Assembly: GCA_003224635.1 (NCBI GenBank)
Contig: QHZK01000172.1
Coordinates: forward strand, 1 to 6,964
Length of the DNA: 6,964 nucleotides
Reading direction: 5' to 3'
From: Acidobacteriota bacterium
Lineage (GTDB): Bacteria; Acidobacteriota; Terriglobia; UBA7540
Shown here: positions 1-5,885 of the stretch, in pieces
Layout of the letters: each line of letters begins with the position of its first letter
How positions within the stretch are numbered: position 1 is the stretch's first letter
Program-made: the position numbers and the translations under genes
The notes under the pieces: generated by a model
The model's input: only the letters and a program-made list of their open reading frames with translations
Databases searched by the model: none
What the model was told of the DNA's origin: nothing

Positions 1-1154
1 TTCATGAGCCAGTGCGTGAGTGTGCCCAGGCTCTGACCTTTGGCGCGCACCTGGTTGGGGAACACTTCGCTGATGTACACCCAGATGACGGCGCCCTGCG
101 AGAAACCAAAAGAGGCGATGAAGCCGATCAGCATCCAGACCAGCAGGTTCTCGTGCCGCCCCGTGAAGAAGATTGCCGCCACGCCGGCAAGCGAAGCCGC
201 CGTACCCACCGACCCGATCAGCAGCAGCGGCTTCCGGCCGAGCTTGTCGATCACCGACATGGCGATGATGGTGAACAGCAGATTGGTGGCGCCGACGGCC
301 ACGGCCTGCAAATCCCCGGAAGCCTTGCTAAAGCCGGCTTTGGAGAAGATGTCGTTCAAATAGTAGAGAATGGCATTGATCCCCGAAAGCTGGTTGAACA
401 TGGCGATGGACACCGCGAGAAAGATCGGCCTCGCGTACTTGCGGGAGAACAGCGGCTCCTGCTGGTGCTCGACGTCGATCGAGCGCACGATCTCCGCCAG
501 CTCGCCCTCGACGTTCTCCGCCCCGGTCAAGCGCAGCACTTCGCGCGCTTCCTCGACGCGGTGCTTGGCGACCAGCCAACGCGGGCTGCGCGGCACGCCG
601 AACAGCATCAGGAAGAAGAGCGCCGCGGGGACCGCCGAAACGCCCAGCTCCCAGCGCCACTCCTGAACGCCGAAACCTATCTGTCCAATGACGTAGTTCG
701 AGAAATAGGCGGCCAGAATCCCGAAGACGATGTTGAACTGGAAGACGCCCACCAGCCGGCCGCGCCATTTCGCCGGAGCGATTTCCGCGATGTACATCGG
801 CCCGAGCACCGACGAGCCGCCAATCGCCAGGCCCGCCACAAAGCGCGAGGCCACAAGCGACGTCCAGTTCCAGGCCAAGGCGCAGCCCAGAGCGGAGACC
901 AGATACAAGACGGCCATCACCCGCAGACTGTCGCGCCGGCCATATCGGTCACCGGGGATTCCGGCGAGCATCGCGCCGACGATGGTGCCCCAGAGCGCAA
1001 TCGAAACCGTCAGCCCGAGCGACGCAGCCGAGAGTTGGTACTCGAACGTCAGAGCATGCGTCGTCCCGGCAATCACCGCCGTATCGAATCCGAACAGCAG
1101 GCCGCCTAGAGCTGCGACCACCGTGCTTTTAAGCAGGCATGCGTTGAGCTTCAT
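1..1154 (-). CDS. Sugar porter family MFS transporter (3' end beyond window)
   Basis: Inner-membrane sugar transporter, probably a proton symporter or facilitator, of the sugar porter family (XylE/GLUT-like). It is read from ATG at 1154-1152 leftwards and is open to the window edge: 384 codons, so roughly the last 60-90 residues are missing. Family signatures seen: GGLLFGFDTAVIAG in TM1 (residues 17-30), GDRYGRR in the TM2-3 loop (68-74), RFVAGLAIGG (104-113) followed by YIAEIAP and a W-R-G triplet, PRSPRWL (188-194, the PESPRWL motif), NQLSGINAILYY in TM7 (254-265), DKLGRKPLL (303-311) and SEVFPNQVRAKG (362-373). Hydrophobic segments alternate as in a 12-TM transporter, with about ten visible. 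The first Gln of the usual QQxSGxN sugar-binding motif is Asn254. The start is supported by AGAGG at 1163-1159. It is divergent from the ManD-like gene, suggesting a shared substrate theme. The substrate cannot be read from sequence; a monosaccharide such as xylose, glucose or galactose is the family default. Confidence 0.95.
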   Translation of the reverse strand, partial: MKLNACLLKSTVVAALGGLLFGFDTAVIAGTTHALTFEYQLSAASLGLTVSIALWGTIVGAMLAGIPGDRYGRRDSLRVMAVLYLVSALGCALAWNWTSLVASRFVAGLAIGGSSVLGPMYIAEIAPAKWRGRLVGVFQFNIVFGILAAYFSNYVIGQIGFGVQEWRWELGVSAVPAALFFLMLFGVPRSPRWLVAKHRVEEAREVLRLTGAENVEGELAEIVRSIDVEHQQEPLFSRKYARPIFLAVSIAMFNQLSGINAILYYLNDIFSKAGFSKASGDLQAVAVGATNLLFTIIAMSVIDKLGRKPLLLIGSVGTAASLAGVAAIFFTGRHENLLVWMLIGFIASFGFSQGAVIWVYISEVFPNQVRAKGQSLGTLTHWLM

Positions 1155-1158
1155 CGCG

Positions 1159-1163
1159 CCTCT
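1159..1163 (-). promoter_or_regulatory. Ribosome binding site of the sugar porter gene
   Basis: AGAGG on the minus strand lies four bases upstream of the ATG at 1154. The spacing is short but usable, and it supports this start. Confidence 0.55.
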
Positions 1164-1203
1164 CGAGTGCGGAGACTGACGTTCGGCCTGTACGATAACG
1201 ACA

Positions 1204-1219
1204 GGCGCCATTATGCGCC
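1204..1219. promoter_or_regulatory. Inverted repeat over a candidate minus-strand promoter
   Basis: GGCGC-CATTAT-GCGCC is a perfect 5-base inverted repeat with a 6-base centre. On the minus strand the centre gives CATAAT (1215-1210), one mismatch from the -10 consensus. A GTGACC (1240-1235) lies 19 bases upstream as a poor -35. The sugar porter mRNA would then carry a leader of about 50 bases. The repeat could be an operator covering this -10, or chance in GC-rich DNA. No regulator gene is in the window. Confidence 0.3.
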
Positions 1220-1284
1220 CTCGAATCTATCACAGGTCACAAAGAACCGGGAAAGCCGGTAGCGCAGTCTTGCCTCGGCCAGTG

Positions 1285-1304
1285 TAGAATCCCCTTCCAG
1301 GAGG
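1285..1304 (+). promoter_or_regulatory. -10-like hexamer and Shine-Dalgarno of the ManD-like gene
   Basis: TAGAAT at 1285-1290 matches the -10 consensus at five of six positions. No good -35 is seen at 16-18 bases upstream. AGGAGG at 1299-1304 is a full Shine-Dalgarno four bases before the ATG at 1309, which fixes the start. If the -10 is real, the 5' leader is only about a dozen bases. Confidence 0.45.
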
Positions 1305-1308
1305 CAGC

Positions 1309-2727
1309 ATGGACAGACCGTCTTCGGAATCAAGCGGCGTGGGCCGGCGCGGCTTTCTCGGACTCGGCGGCGCGGCGGCTCTCGGGCGCTCGCTGCTCAG
1401 CCACGACGGCGGCTGGGGCCGACACGGCTTTCTGATGTCGATGGCCTCGGCGGCTGAGACCTCGGGGTCGGGCGCGGGCTCTTCGGGAGGGCTGCCGCCG
1501 CTCAAGATCACCGACGTGCGGGTGATCGTCACCTGTCCCGACCGCAACTACGTGGTGGTGAAGATCTCGACCACCGAAGCAGGCTTATACGGCGTCGGCG
1601 ACGCGACGCTCAACGGGCGGGAGCTGGCCGTCGCGGAGGACCTCAAGCAACACATCGCGCCGCTGCTCATCGGCCGCGACCCGGAGCAGATCGAGGACAC
1701 CTGGCAGTATCTCTATCGCGGGCCGTACTGGCGCGGAGGTCCGGTGCAAATGACGGCGCTCGCGGGAGTGGACCTCGCGCTCTGGGACATCAAGGGCAAG
1801 CGCGCCGGCATGCCCGTCTACCAGTTGCTCGGCGGGCGCACCCGGATCGGCGCTCTGGCTTACACGCACGCGAGCGGGCGCGACTTCGCGGAGGTGGAAG
1901 ACGGCGCTCGTCGCGCGATCGAGCGCGGCTTCAAATGCGTCCGCGCCCAGGTGGCGATTCCCGGACTCGAGGGAACCTACGGGACAGCGGGCGCGAAGCC
2001 GGCCGAGGCAGCCGCGGGCCGCGTCGCCAACATGGCGTCGCTGCCGCAGACGGAAGTCTTCGAGCCGGCCCCTTATCTCAGCACGGTGCCGCGCCTGTTC
2101 GAGCACCTGCGCGCGAAGCTCGGCCAGGAGGTCGAGCTCCTGCACGACTGCCACGAAAAACTCGACCCGATCCAGGCCGCGCGCCTCGCCCGCGACCTCG
2201 AGCCTTATCACCTCTTTTTTCTCGAGGACTGCCTGCGTCCCGAATACAAGGAGAGCTTCCGCCTCATCCGCGAGCACTCGACCACGCCTTTGGCTATGGG
2301 CGAGCTCTTCAACTCACTGTGGGACTGCGTGCCGCTCATCAAGGAACAGTTGATCGATTACATCCGCTGCGACCTGGGACACATCGGCGGGATTACGGCG
2401 GCGCGCAAGGTCGCCGCGCTCGCCGAGCTTTTCCAGGTGCGGACGGCCTGGCACGGTCCGGGCGACATCGGGCCGCCCACCCATGCCGCTAACGTGCACG
2501 TCGACGTCTCGATCCCGAACTTCGGCATCCAGGAGATGGTTTTCTTCCCTGACGTGGCGCGCGAAGTGATTTCGGGCGGCCCCGAGTTCGAGGACGGCTA
2601 CATGAACGTCTCGGACACGCCAGGCCTCGGCTGCGACGTGAATGAGGAGGTGGCGAAGAAGTACCCTTATCGCCGTTCTTATCTGCCCACTGCCCGGCGC
2701 AAGGACGGCAGCGTACACGACTGGTGA
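1309..2727 (+). CDS. Tat-exported enolase-superfamily dehydratase, ManD/RspA type
   Basis: The 472-residue product belongs to the D-mannonate dehydratase subgroup of the enolase superfamily. Known members convert D-mannonate (some D-gluconate) to 2-keto-3-deoxygluconate, and some are inactive. Residues 13-20 (RRGFLGLG) plus a hydrophobic stretch to about 30 form a Tat signal, with a possible ASA cleavage site at 46-48. The enolase N-terminal domain spans about 65-175; the barrel follows. Visible active-site residues: Arg212, Tyr224, metal ligands Asp280 (HDCHEKL), Glu306 (FLEDC) and Glu332 (GELFN), His282, Arg353, His382 (WHGPGD), Glu409 and the C-terminal Trp472. From Asp280 onward they match, as I recall it, Novosphingobium ManD numbering at a constant offset of 70, so no key residue is lost. 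The mature length equals that of cytoplasmic ManDs (about 400), the excess being the N-terminal signal and linker. AGGAGG supports the start. The fold call is firm; the exact substrate is not. Confidence 0.92.
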   Translation: MDRPSSESSGVGRRGFLGLGGAAALGRSLLSHDGGWGRHGFLMSMASAAETSGSGAGSSGGLPPLKITDVRVIVTCPDRNYVVVKISTTEAGLYGVGDATLNGRELAVAEDLKQHIAPLLIGRDPEQIEDTWQYLYRGPYWRGGPVQMTALAGVDLALWDIKGKRAGMPVYQLLGGRTRIGALAYTHASGRDFAEVEDGARRAIERGFKCVRAQVAIPGLEGTYGTAGAKPAEAAAGRVANMASLPQTEVFEPAPYLSTVPRLFEHLRAKLGQEVELLHDCHEKLDPIQAARLARDLEPYHLFFLEDCLRPEYKESFRLIREHSTTPLAMGELFNSLWDCVPLIKEQLIDYIRCDLGHIGGITAARKVAALAELFQVRTAWHGPGDIGPPTHAANVHVDVSIPNFGIQEMVFFPDVAREVISGGPEFEDGYMNVSDTPGLGCDVNEEVAKKYPYRRSYLPTARRKDGSVHDW

Positions 2728-2827
2728 ACGCGCCGGTTCGGTGCCGATTGCGTGATAGTTGGATGATGGAAGCCGTCATTCGCGGCGACGAGCAAATTGG
2801 TTTTGACGCGGCACGACCTTCCTAACC

Positions 2828-2844
2828 GTGCTATCGTTAAGCAC
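2828..2844. repeat. Small inverted repeat upstream of the fusion gene
   Basis: GTGCT-ATCGTTA-AGCAC: perfect 5-base arms and a 7-base centre in the 199-base gap between the ManD-like gene and the ATG at 2927. TTGACG at 2803-2808 upstream resembles a -35, but no -10 sits at the proper distance. It could be an operator or a weak hairpin. No clear terminator was found after the ManD-like gene. Nothing else is recognised in this gap apart from the 13-base repeat at 2864. Confidence 0.25.
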
Positions 2845-2863
2845 TTGTTTCAAGCTCCGTGGG

Positions 2864-2876
2864 CGCCCTCGCGGGT
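2864..2876. repeat. 13-base direct repeat, copy 1
   Basis: CGCCCTCGCGGGT, found again at 2970-2982, 106 bases downstream inside the start of the fusion gene. The core CCC-TCGC-GGG can form a three-pair stem. The copies are preceded by GGG and GGA, so similarity reaches 16 bases with one mismatch. Function unknown; possibly chance. Confidence 0.35.
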
Positions 2877-2926
2877 GAGGAAGTCGCGGCCGAGGGTATG
2901 TGTGCGTCTTTGTAAATCAACGACTT

Positions 2927-4468
2927 ATGAACCGGCAGCGGGTGCGAAAGCGAGACGGCGTTTCCCGGACGCCCTCGCGGGTCGCAAGCTGGTTAGGCGG
3001 CTTGTTGCTCGCGGTGGTGATGGCGCACGCGTTGGGACCGGACCGGCCCCCCGCACACGGCCAAGAGCACAACGCAGGCAGGCCGCCCGCGCCGGGGCTG
3101 CGCGCTTCGGAGATTCTCGATCTCGCGAAAAGCCTGGTCCTGGCGGACGCCACATTCGACGCTTATCCACTGCTTGTGAAGTTGGGTTTCGAAAACTCGG
3201 AGCTCCAGGCAAAAGACCTGATCGCTTTTGAAGAGAATGGATCTTTCGCCTATGCCCTGGGCGCTTGCACACTGGGCGGTAGCGCGCGGTCTCTGGGCGA
3301 ATCGGCAACGAGTCGCGAATCTGCGGAGGTCCCGCGCCTGTTCCGTCGTCTGATCGTTCTGAAACCGGCGATTTTGGTGGTGGACGACGAAGTGATCAAC
3401 CCCGGGTCGCAAGTCCCGGTCCGGTGGCATCTCTACTGCCAGAAAATGCCCGAGGCTAAGGGCGGGACATCTCGACTTATCGAAGGGGAGAACGAGCTCT
3501 CGTGCGAGGCGTTGCTCCCCCGGAAGGCGAGTTATCGGCTCGAAGCTCTGCCGACGGGCGACCCGGAGTCGCGATCGTACTCTCTTCGAATCGAATCGCA
3601 GGAGAACTCCGCCCGCACTCGGTTTCTACAGGTGTTTCACGTGAATGCGGGCGGCCCGCAAAACTCCCGGGCGCATTCCGAGTTGATCGCGAAGGGGGGT
3701 GAGCCCGAGATCGTCATCTCGACCTCCAGACGAGCCTTTCGCTTGAATCTGCCGCCGCCGAGCGAAGGCGCGGGCGAAATCGCGATCTCCATGGCCGGCG
3801 GCAAAGCGCTGCTCGAGAACCGGCCTCTGCCTTCGGGGATCCTTCCTCACGGGCCTGAGGGAAGCCGGTTGCTCGAGCGATGGGACGCCGACTACCGCGC
3901 GAGCCGCCCGCCGGCCTGGGATATCGGGCGGCCCGCCGACGAGCTCAGGAGGGTGGTGAGCGAGGGCGCGGTTCGCAAGTGCCGGGCGGTGGATTTGTGT
4001 TGCGGCTCGGGAAGCGACGCCATCTATCTTGCCCGCCAGGGATTTGACGTGACCGCCATCGACGTTGCCCCTACGGCCCTGAGCCAGGCCGAGCAGAAAG
4101 CCCGCCGGGCGGGCGCGTCGGTGCGATGGGTGCTGGCAGATGTGCTCAAGCCGCCGAGCCTCGATCCGTTCGACTTCATCTACGATCGCGGCTGCTATCA
4201 TGTCGTGCGGAATCAGAACGTGGCAGCTTACCTCGAAACAGTTCGGCGTTTGTCCCGACCGGGAACCCAGTTCCTTCTCCTGGCCGCGAGGCGCGACGGG
4301 CAGGCGCCGAATGAGGGAACAGAGGGTGTCACCGAGGAGGAACTCCGTTTCGACTTCCTTCCTCTGTTCAACCTCGATTCGCTTCGCGAAATCAGACTCG
4401 AGAGCAACCGGCCGGGAATGAGTCCTCCGGGCTGGGCGGCTCTCTTGCGCAGAGCGGCTAAGCCCTGA
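2927..4468 (+). CDS. Exported heparinase II/III-like domain fused to SAM-dependent methyltransferase
   Basis: The product is 513 residues from ATG 2927. A GTG at 2900 (GAGGG only three bases upstream) would add nine residues. The Arg/Lys-rich n-region is followed by WLGGLLLAVVMAHAL (22-36) and a possible AHG|Q cleavage after 45: a Sec-type signal or anchor, C-terminus outside by positive-inside rule. Residues about 57-300 are beta-rich; FRRLIVLKPAILVVDDEV (139-156) and VRWHLY (165-170) resemble the C-terminal beta-sandwich of heparinase II/III-like lyases. The alpha/alpha toroid with catalytic residues is absent, so lyase activity is not expected. Residues about 315-513 are a class I methyltransferase: WDADYR (319-324), WDIGRP (331-336), SAM loop VDLCCGSGS (355-363), ribose-binding Asp379, Asp405 and IYDRGCYHVV (418-427), of thiopurine/TehB-like style. 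Methyl acceptor unknown. It probably shares an mRNA with the PLP-enzyme gene 38 bases downstream. Methyltransferase call firm, heparinase-like call moderate. Confidence 0.85.
   Translation: MNRQRVRKRDGVSRTPSRVASWLGGLLLAVVMAHALGPDRPPAHGQEHNAGRPPAPGLRASEILDLAKSLVLADATFDAYPLLVKLGFENSELQAKDLIAFEENGSFAYALGACTLGGSARSLGESATSRESAEVPRLFRRLIVLKPAILVVDDEVINPGSQVPVRWHLYCQKMPEAKGGTSRLIEGENELSCEALLPRKASYRLEALPTGDPESRSYSLRIESQENSARTRFLQVFHVNAGGPQNSRAHSELIAKGGEPEIVISTSRRAFRLNLPPPSEGAGEIAISMAGGKALLENRPLPSGILPHGPEGSRLLERWDADYRASRPPAWDIGRPADELRRVVSEGAVRKCRAVDLCCGSGSDAIYLARQGFDVTAIDVAPTALSQAEQKARRAGASVRWVLADVLKPPSLDPFDFIYDRGCYHVVRNQNVAAYLETVRRLSRPGTQFLLLAARRDGQAPNEGTEGVTEEELRFDFLPLFNLDSLREIRLESNRPGMSPPGWAALLRRAAKP
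2970..2982. repeat. 13-base direct repeat, copy 2
   Basis: Second exact copy of CGCCCTCGCGGGT. It is within codons for the n-region of the fusion protein's signal sequence, just before the hydrophobic segment. Confidence 0.35.
3842..3871 (+). promoter_or_regulatory. Hairpin with internal Shine-Dalgarno and in-frame TTG at the domain junction
   Basis: CTTCCTCA (3842-3849) pairs with TGAGGGAAG (3856-3864) around loop CGGGCC: eight pairs with one bulged G. The 3' arm contains GAGGGA (3857-3862), six bases before an in-frame TTG at 3869. Initiation there would give a 199-residue methyltransferase without signal, beginning just before WDADYR. No U-tract follows, so it is not an intrinsic terminator. 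The structure and spacing are read directly; use as a start is inference. Confidence 0.4.
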
Positions 4469-4483
4469 GCCGGGATCAGGCTC
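4464..4483 (+). promoter_or_regulatory. Two overlapping, mutually exclusive small hairpins at the fusion-gene stop
   Basis: CCTGA (4464-4468) can pair with TCAGG (4476-4480), or GAGCC (4467-4471) with GGCTC (4479-4483), each with a 7-base loop. They overlap the TGA stop and precede the next gene's Shine-Dalgarno by about a dozen bases. They could tune transcription or translation between the two genes. Short stems with no T-run, so not a convincing terminator. Confidence 0.25.
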
Positions 4484-4494
4484 TTGTGGCCTGT

Positions 4495-4500
4495 GGAGGT
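4495..4500 (+). promoter_or_regulatory. Strong ribosome binding site deciding the PLP-enzyme start
   Basis: GGAGGT lies six bases before ATG 4507. This favours that ATG over the in-frame GTG at 4486, which would place this site inside the coding region and push the Tat motif away from the N-terminus. Confidence 0.75.
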
Positions 4501-4506
4501 CCATCC

Positions 4507-5814
4507 ATGGTGAGTCGACGAAGTTTTCTCGGCACGTTCCTCACTCCGGCGGTCTTTGCCAGGGCGGGGGCCGCCGCAGGCGGGCCCAAGACCGAAGCGG
4601 CGCCCGCTTCGCCGCCTCCCGCGCTTCCTCCCTGGCCGGATGAGAACGACCCGGCATTCTGGGACCGGGTGCGCGACCAGTTCTATATCACGCCGGGGGA
4701 GGCATTCTTCAACACCGGCACCCTCGGCGCGACGCCGCGTCCGGTGCTCGAGCGCGTCATCGAGGACATGCGCACGCTGCAGTCGACCATCACGCGCTGG
4801 GACTATTCGGCCAACACCCCCAACTGGATCAGCGGCTATTCGCCGGAGCTGCCCCTGCGCGAGAAGCTGGGGAAGCTGGTGAACGCTGCGGGCGCGGACA
4901 TCGCGCTGACCCAGAATGCGACGATGGGCATGAACTTCGTCGCGCAGGGACTCGATTTGAAGCGCGGTGACGAGGTCATCCTGACCGACCGCGAGCACCC
5001 CGGCGGAATCTCCGGCTGGCAGGAGCGCGCCAAACGCGACGGGATCGTGGTGAAGCAGGTCCCGATTCCCATTCCCGCGAGCGATCCGGACCGGCTCGTC
5101 GAGTTGTTCGCCGAGGCGATCACTCCCCGCACGCGCGTGCTGGCGGTCCCTCATATCATTTCTTCCAGCGCCGTGGTGATGCCGGTCAAACGCCTGACCC
5201 GGCTCGCCCACGAACACAACTGCCTGGCCGTGTTCGACGGAGCCCAGGCGATCGGCCAGGTGAAGATCGACCTTCAGGATATCGGGTGCGACGCCTATTA
5301 CGCCAGCCCGCACAAATGGTTGCTGGCGCCGGCGGGCAACGGCATGTTCTACATCCGCTCCGACCACCGCGACAAAGTCTGGACAACTTTGTGCAGTTTT
5401 GCGTGGGACGACCAGAAAGACGGCATGTACAGGTTCATGCAGTATGGCACGGGGAATCCTTCGCTCCTCGCCGGACTCGATGCGGCGCTCGACTTTCACT
5501 TTCGCCTGGGACCCGAACGCGTGCGCGAGCGTATCCGGTCGCTCGCCGACCGTCTGCGCAACGGCTTGCAACAAATCCCGCGCGCCAGAATCAGCTCCCC
5601 CGTGCATCCCGAATTGGCCGGCGCCACCGTGGTCCACCGCGTGGAAGGCGTGCCTGCCGCCAAACTCGAAGAGCAACTGTGGGTCGAAAGGAGGATCAGG
5701 ACGCGTTCCCAGGGTGACCCGCTCGGCGTTCGCCAGTCCTGCCAGATCTATAACAACGAAGCTGAGGTGGATGCTACGCTTGAAATTGTACGGGAGCTTT
5801 CGGCTCATGCCTGA
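4507..5814 (+). CDS. Tat-exported class V aminotransferase-fold PLP enzyme (isopenicillin-N epimerase-like)
   Basis: The 435-residue product has fold-type I PLP enzyme features of the class V aminotransferase / cysteine desulfurase / isopenicillin-N epimerase group. The N-terminus MVSRRSFLGTFLTPAVFARA is a Tat signal with RRSFLG at 4-9 and likely cleavage after ARA (18-20) or AAA (22-24). A proline/alanine-rich linker follows to about 45. Motifs: FFNTGTLGATP (67-77), TQNATMGMN (135-143, phosphate-side loop), EHPGG with His164 stacking on PLP, FDGAQAIGQ with Asp244 and Gln247, SPHKWLLAP with Schiff-base Lys270, YGTGNPS (313-319), and VRQSCQIYNN with Arg409 as the probable substrate-carboxylate anchor. 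Length fits the family plus a signal. Tat export of a folded, cofactor-loaded enzyme makes biochemical sense. Substrate and reaction (transamination, epimerisation or C-S cleavage) cannot be told from sequence. It is likely co-transcribed with the fusion gene upstream. Confidence 0.93.
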   Translation: MVSRRSFLGTFLTPAVFARAGAAAGGPKTEAAPASPPPALPPWPDENDPAFWDRVRDQFYITPGEAFFNTGTLGATPRPVLERVIEDMRTLQSTITRWDYSANTPNWISGYSPELPLREKLGKLVNAAGADIALTQNATMGMNFVAQGLDLKRGDEVILTDREHPGGISGWQERAKRDGIVVKQVPIPIPASDPDRLVELFAEAITPRTRVLAVPHIISSSAVVMPVKRLTRLAHEHNCLAVFDGAQAIGQVKIDLQDIGCDAYYASPHKWLLAPAGNGMFYIRSDHRDKVWTTLCSFAWDDQKDGMYRFMQYGTGNPSLLAGLDAALDFHFRLGPERVRERIRSLADRLRNGLQQIPRARISSPVHPELAGATVVHRVEGVPAAKLEEQLWVERRIRTRSQGDPLGVRQSCQIYNNEAEVDATLEIVRELSAHA

Positions 5815-5850
5815 CGCCATTGCTGGCAGATCGGGGCGCGCCGGTCGATT

Positions 5851-5885
5851 TTGCAGATGCCGGGACGACCGTGTTAACCTGACTT
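5851..5885 (+). promoter_or_regulatory. Candidate promoter for leaderless TPR-gene mRNA
   Basis: TTGCAG (5851-5856) resembles a -35. TAACCT (5875-5880) lies 18 bases downstream and fits the loose TANNNT -10 pattern, five bases before the ATG at 5886. Transcription would start at or next to the ATG. No Shine-Dalgarno is visible before that ATG, which agrees with a leaderless message. Confidence 0.35.

Noticed and set aside
12..1109. Plus-strand open frame of 365 codons
   Set aside because: It is the complement of the sugar porter. The translation is dominated by Arg, His, Asp and Gln with no recognisable motif, whereas the minus strand gives a full set of sugar porter motifs.
2803..2837. Promoter from TTGACG at 2803 and TATCGT at 2832
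   Set aside because: The spacer would be 23 bases, too long for a normal sigma-70 promoter, and no better -10 lies at 16-18 bases.
3950..3961. AGGAGG before GTG codons as a second internal start in the fusion gene
   Set aside because: The spacing to the GTG codons is only 0-3 bases, and starting there would remove the conserved WDxGRP region of the methyltransferase.
4228..5820. Long minus-strand open frame of 530 codons opposite the PLP-enzyme gene
   Set aside because: It is antisense to a gene with unambiguous PLP motifs; its translation is Arg/Ala/Gly-rich with no domain signature. Long antisense frames are normal in GC-rich DNA.
5830..5852. Possible intrinsic terminator (ATCG...CGAT arms followed by TTTT)
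   Set aside because: Only four outer pairs form before a mismatched inner section, and the T-run is four bases. It also overlaps the candidate -35 of the TPR gene. Too weak to call.
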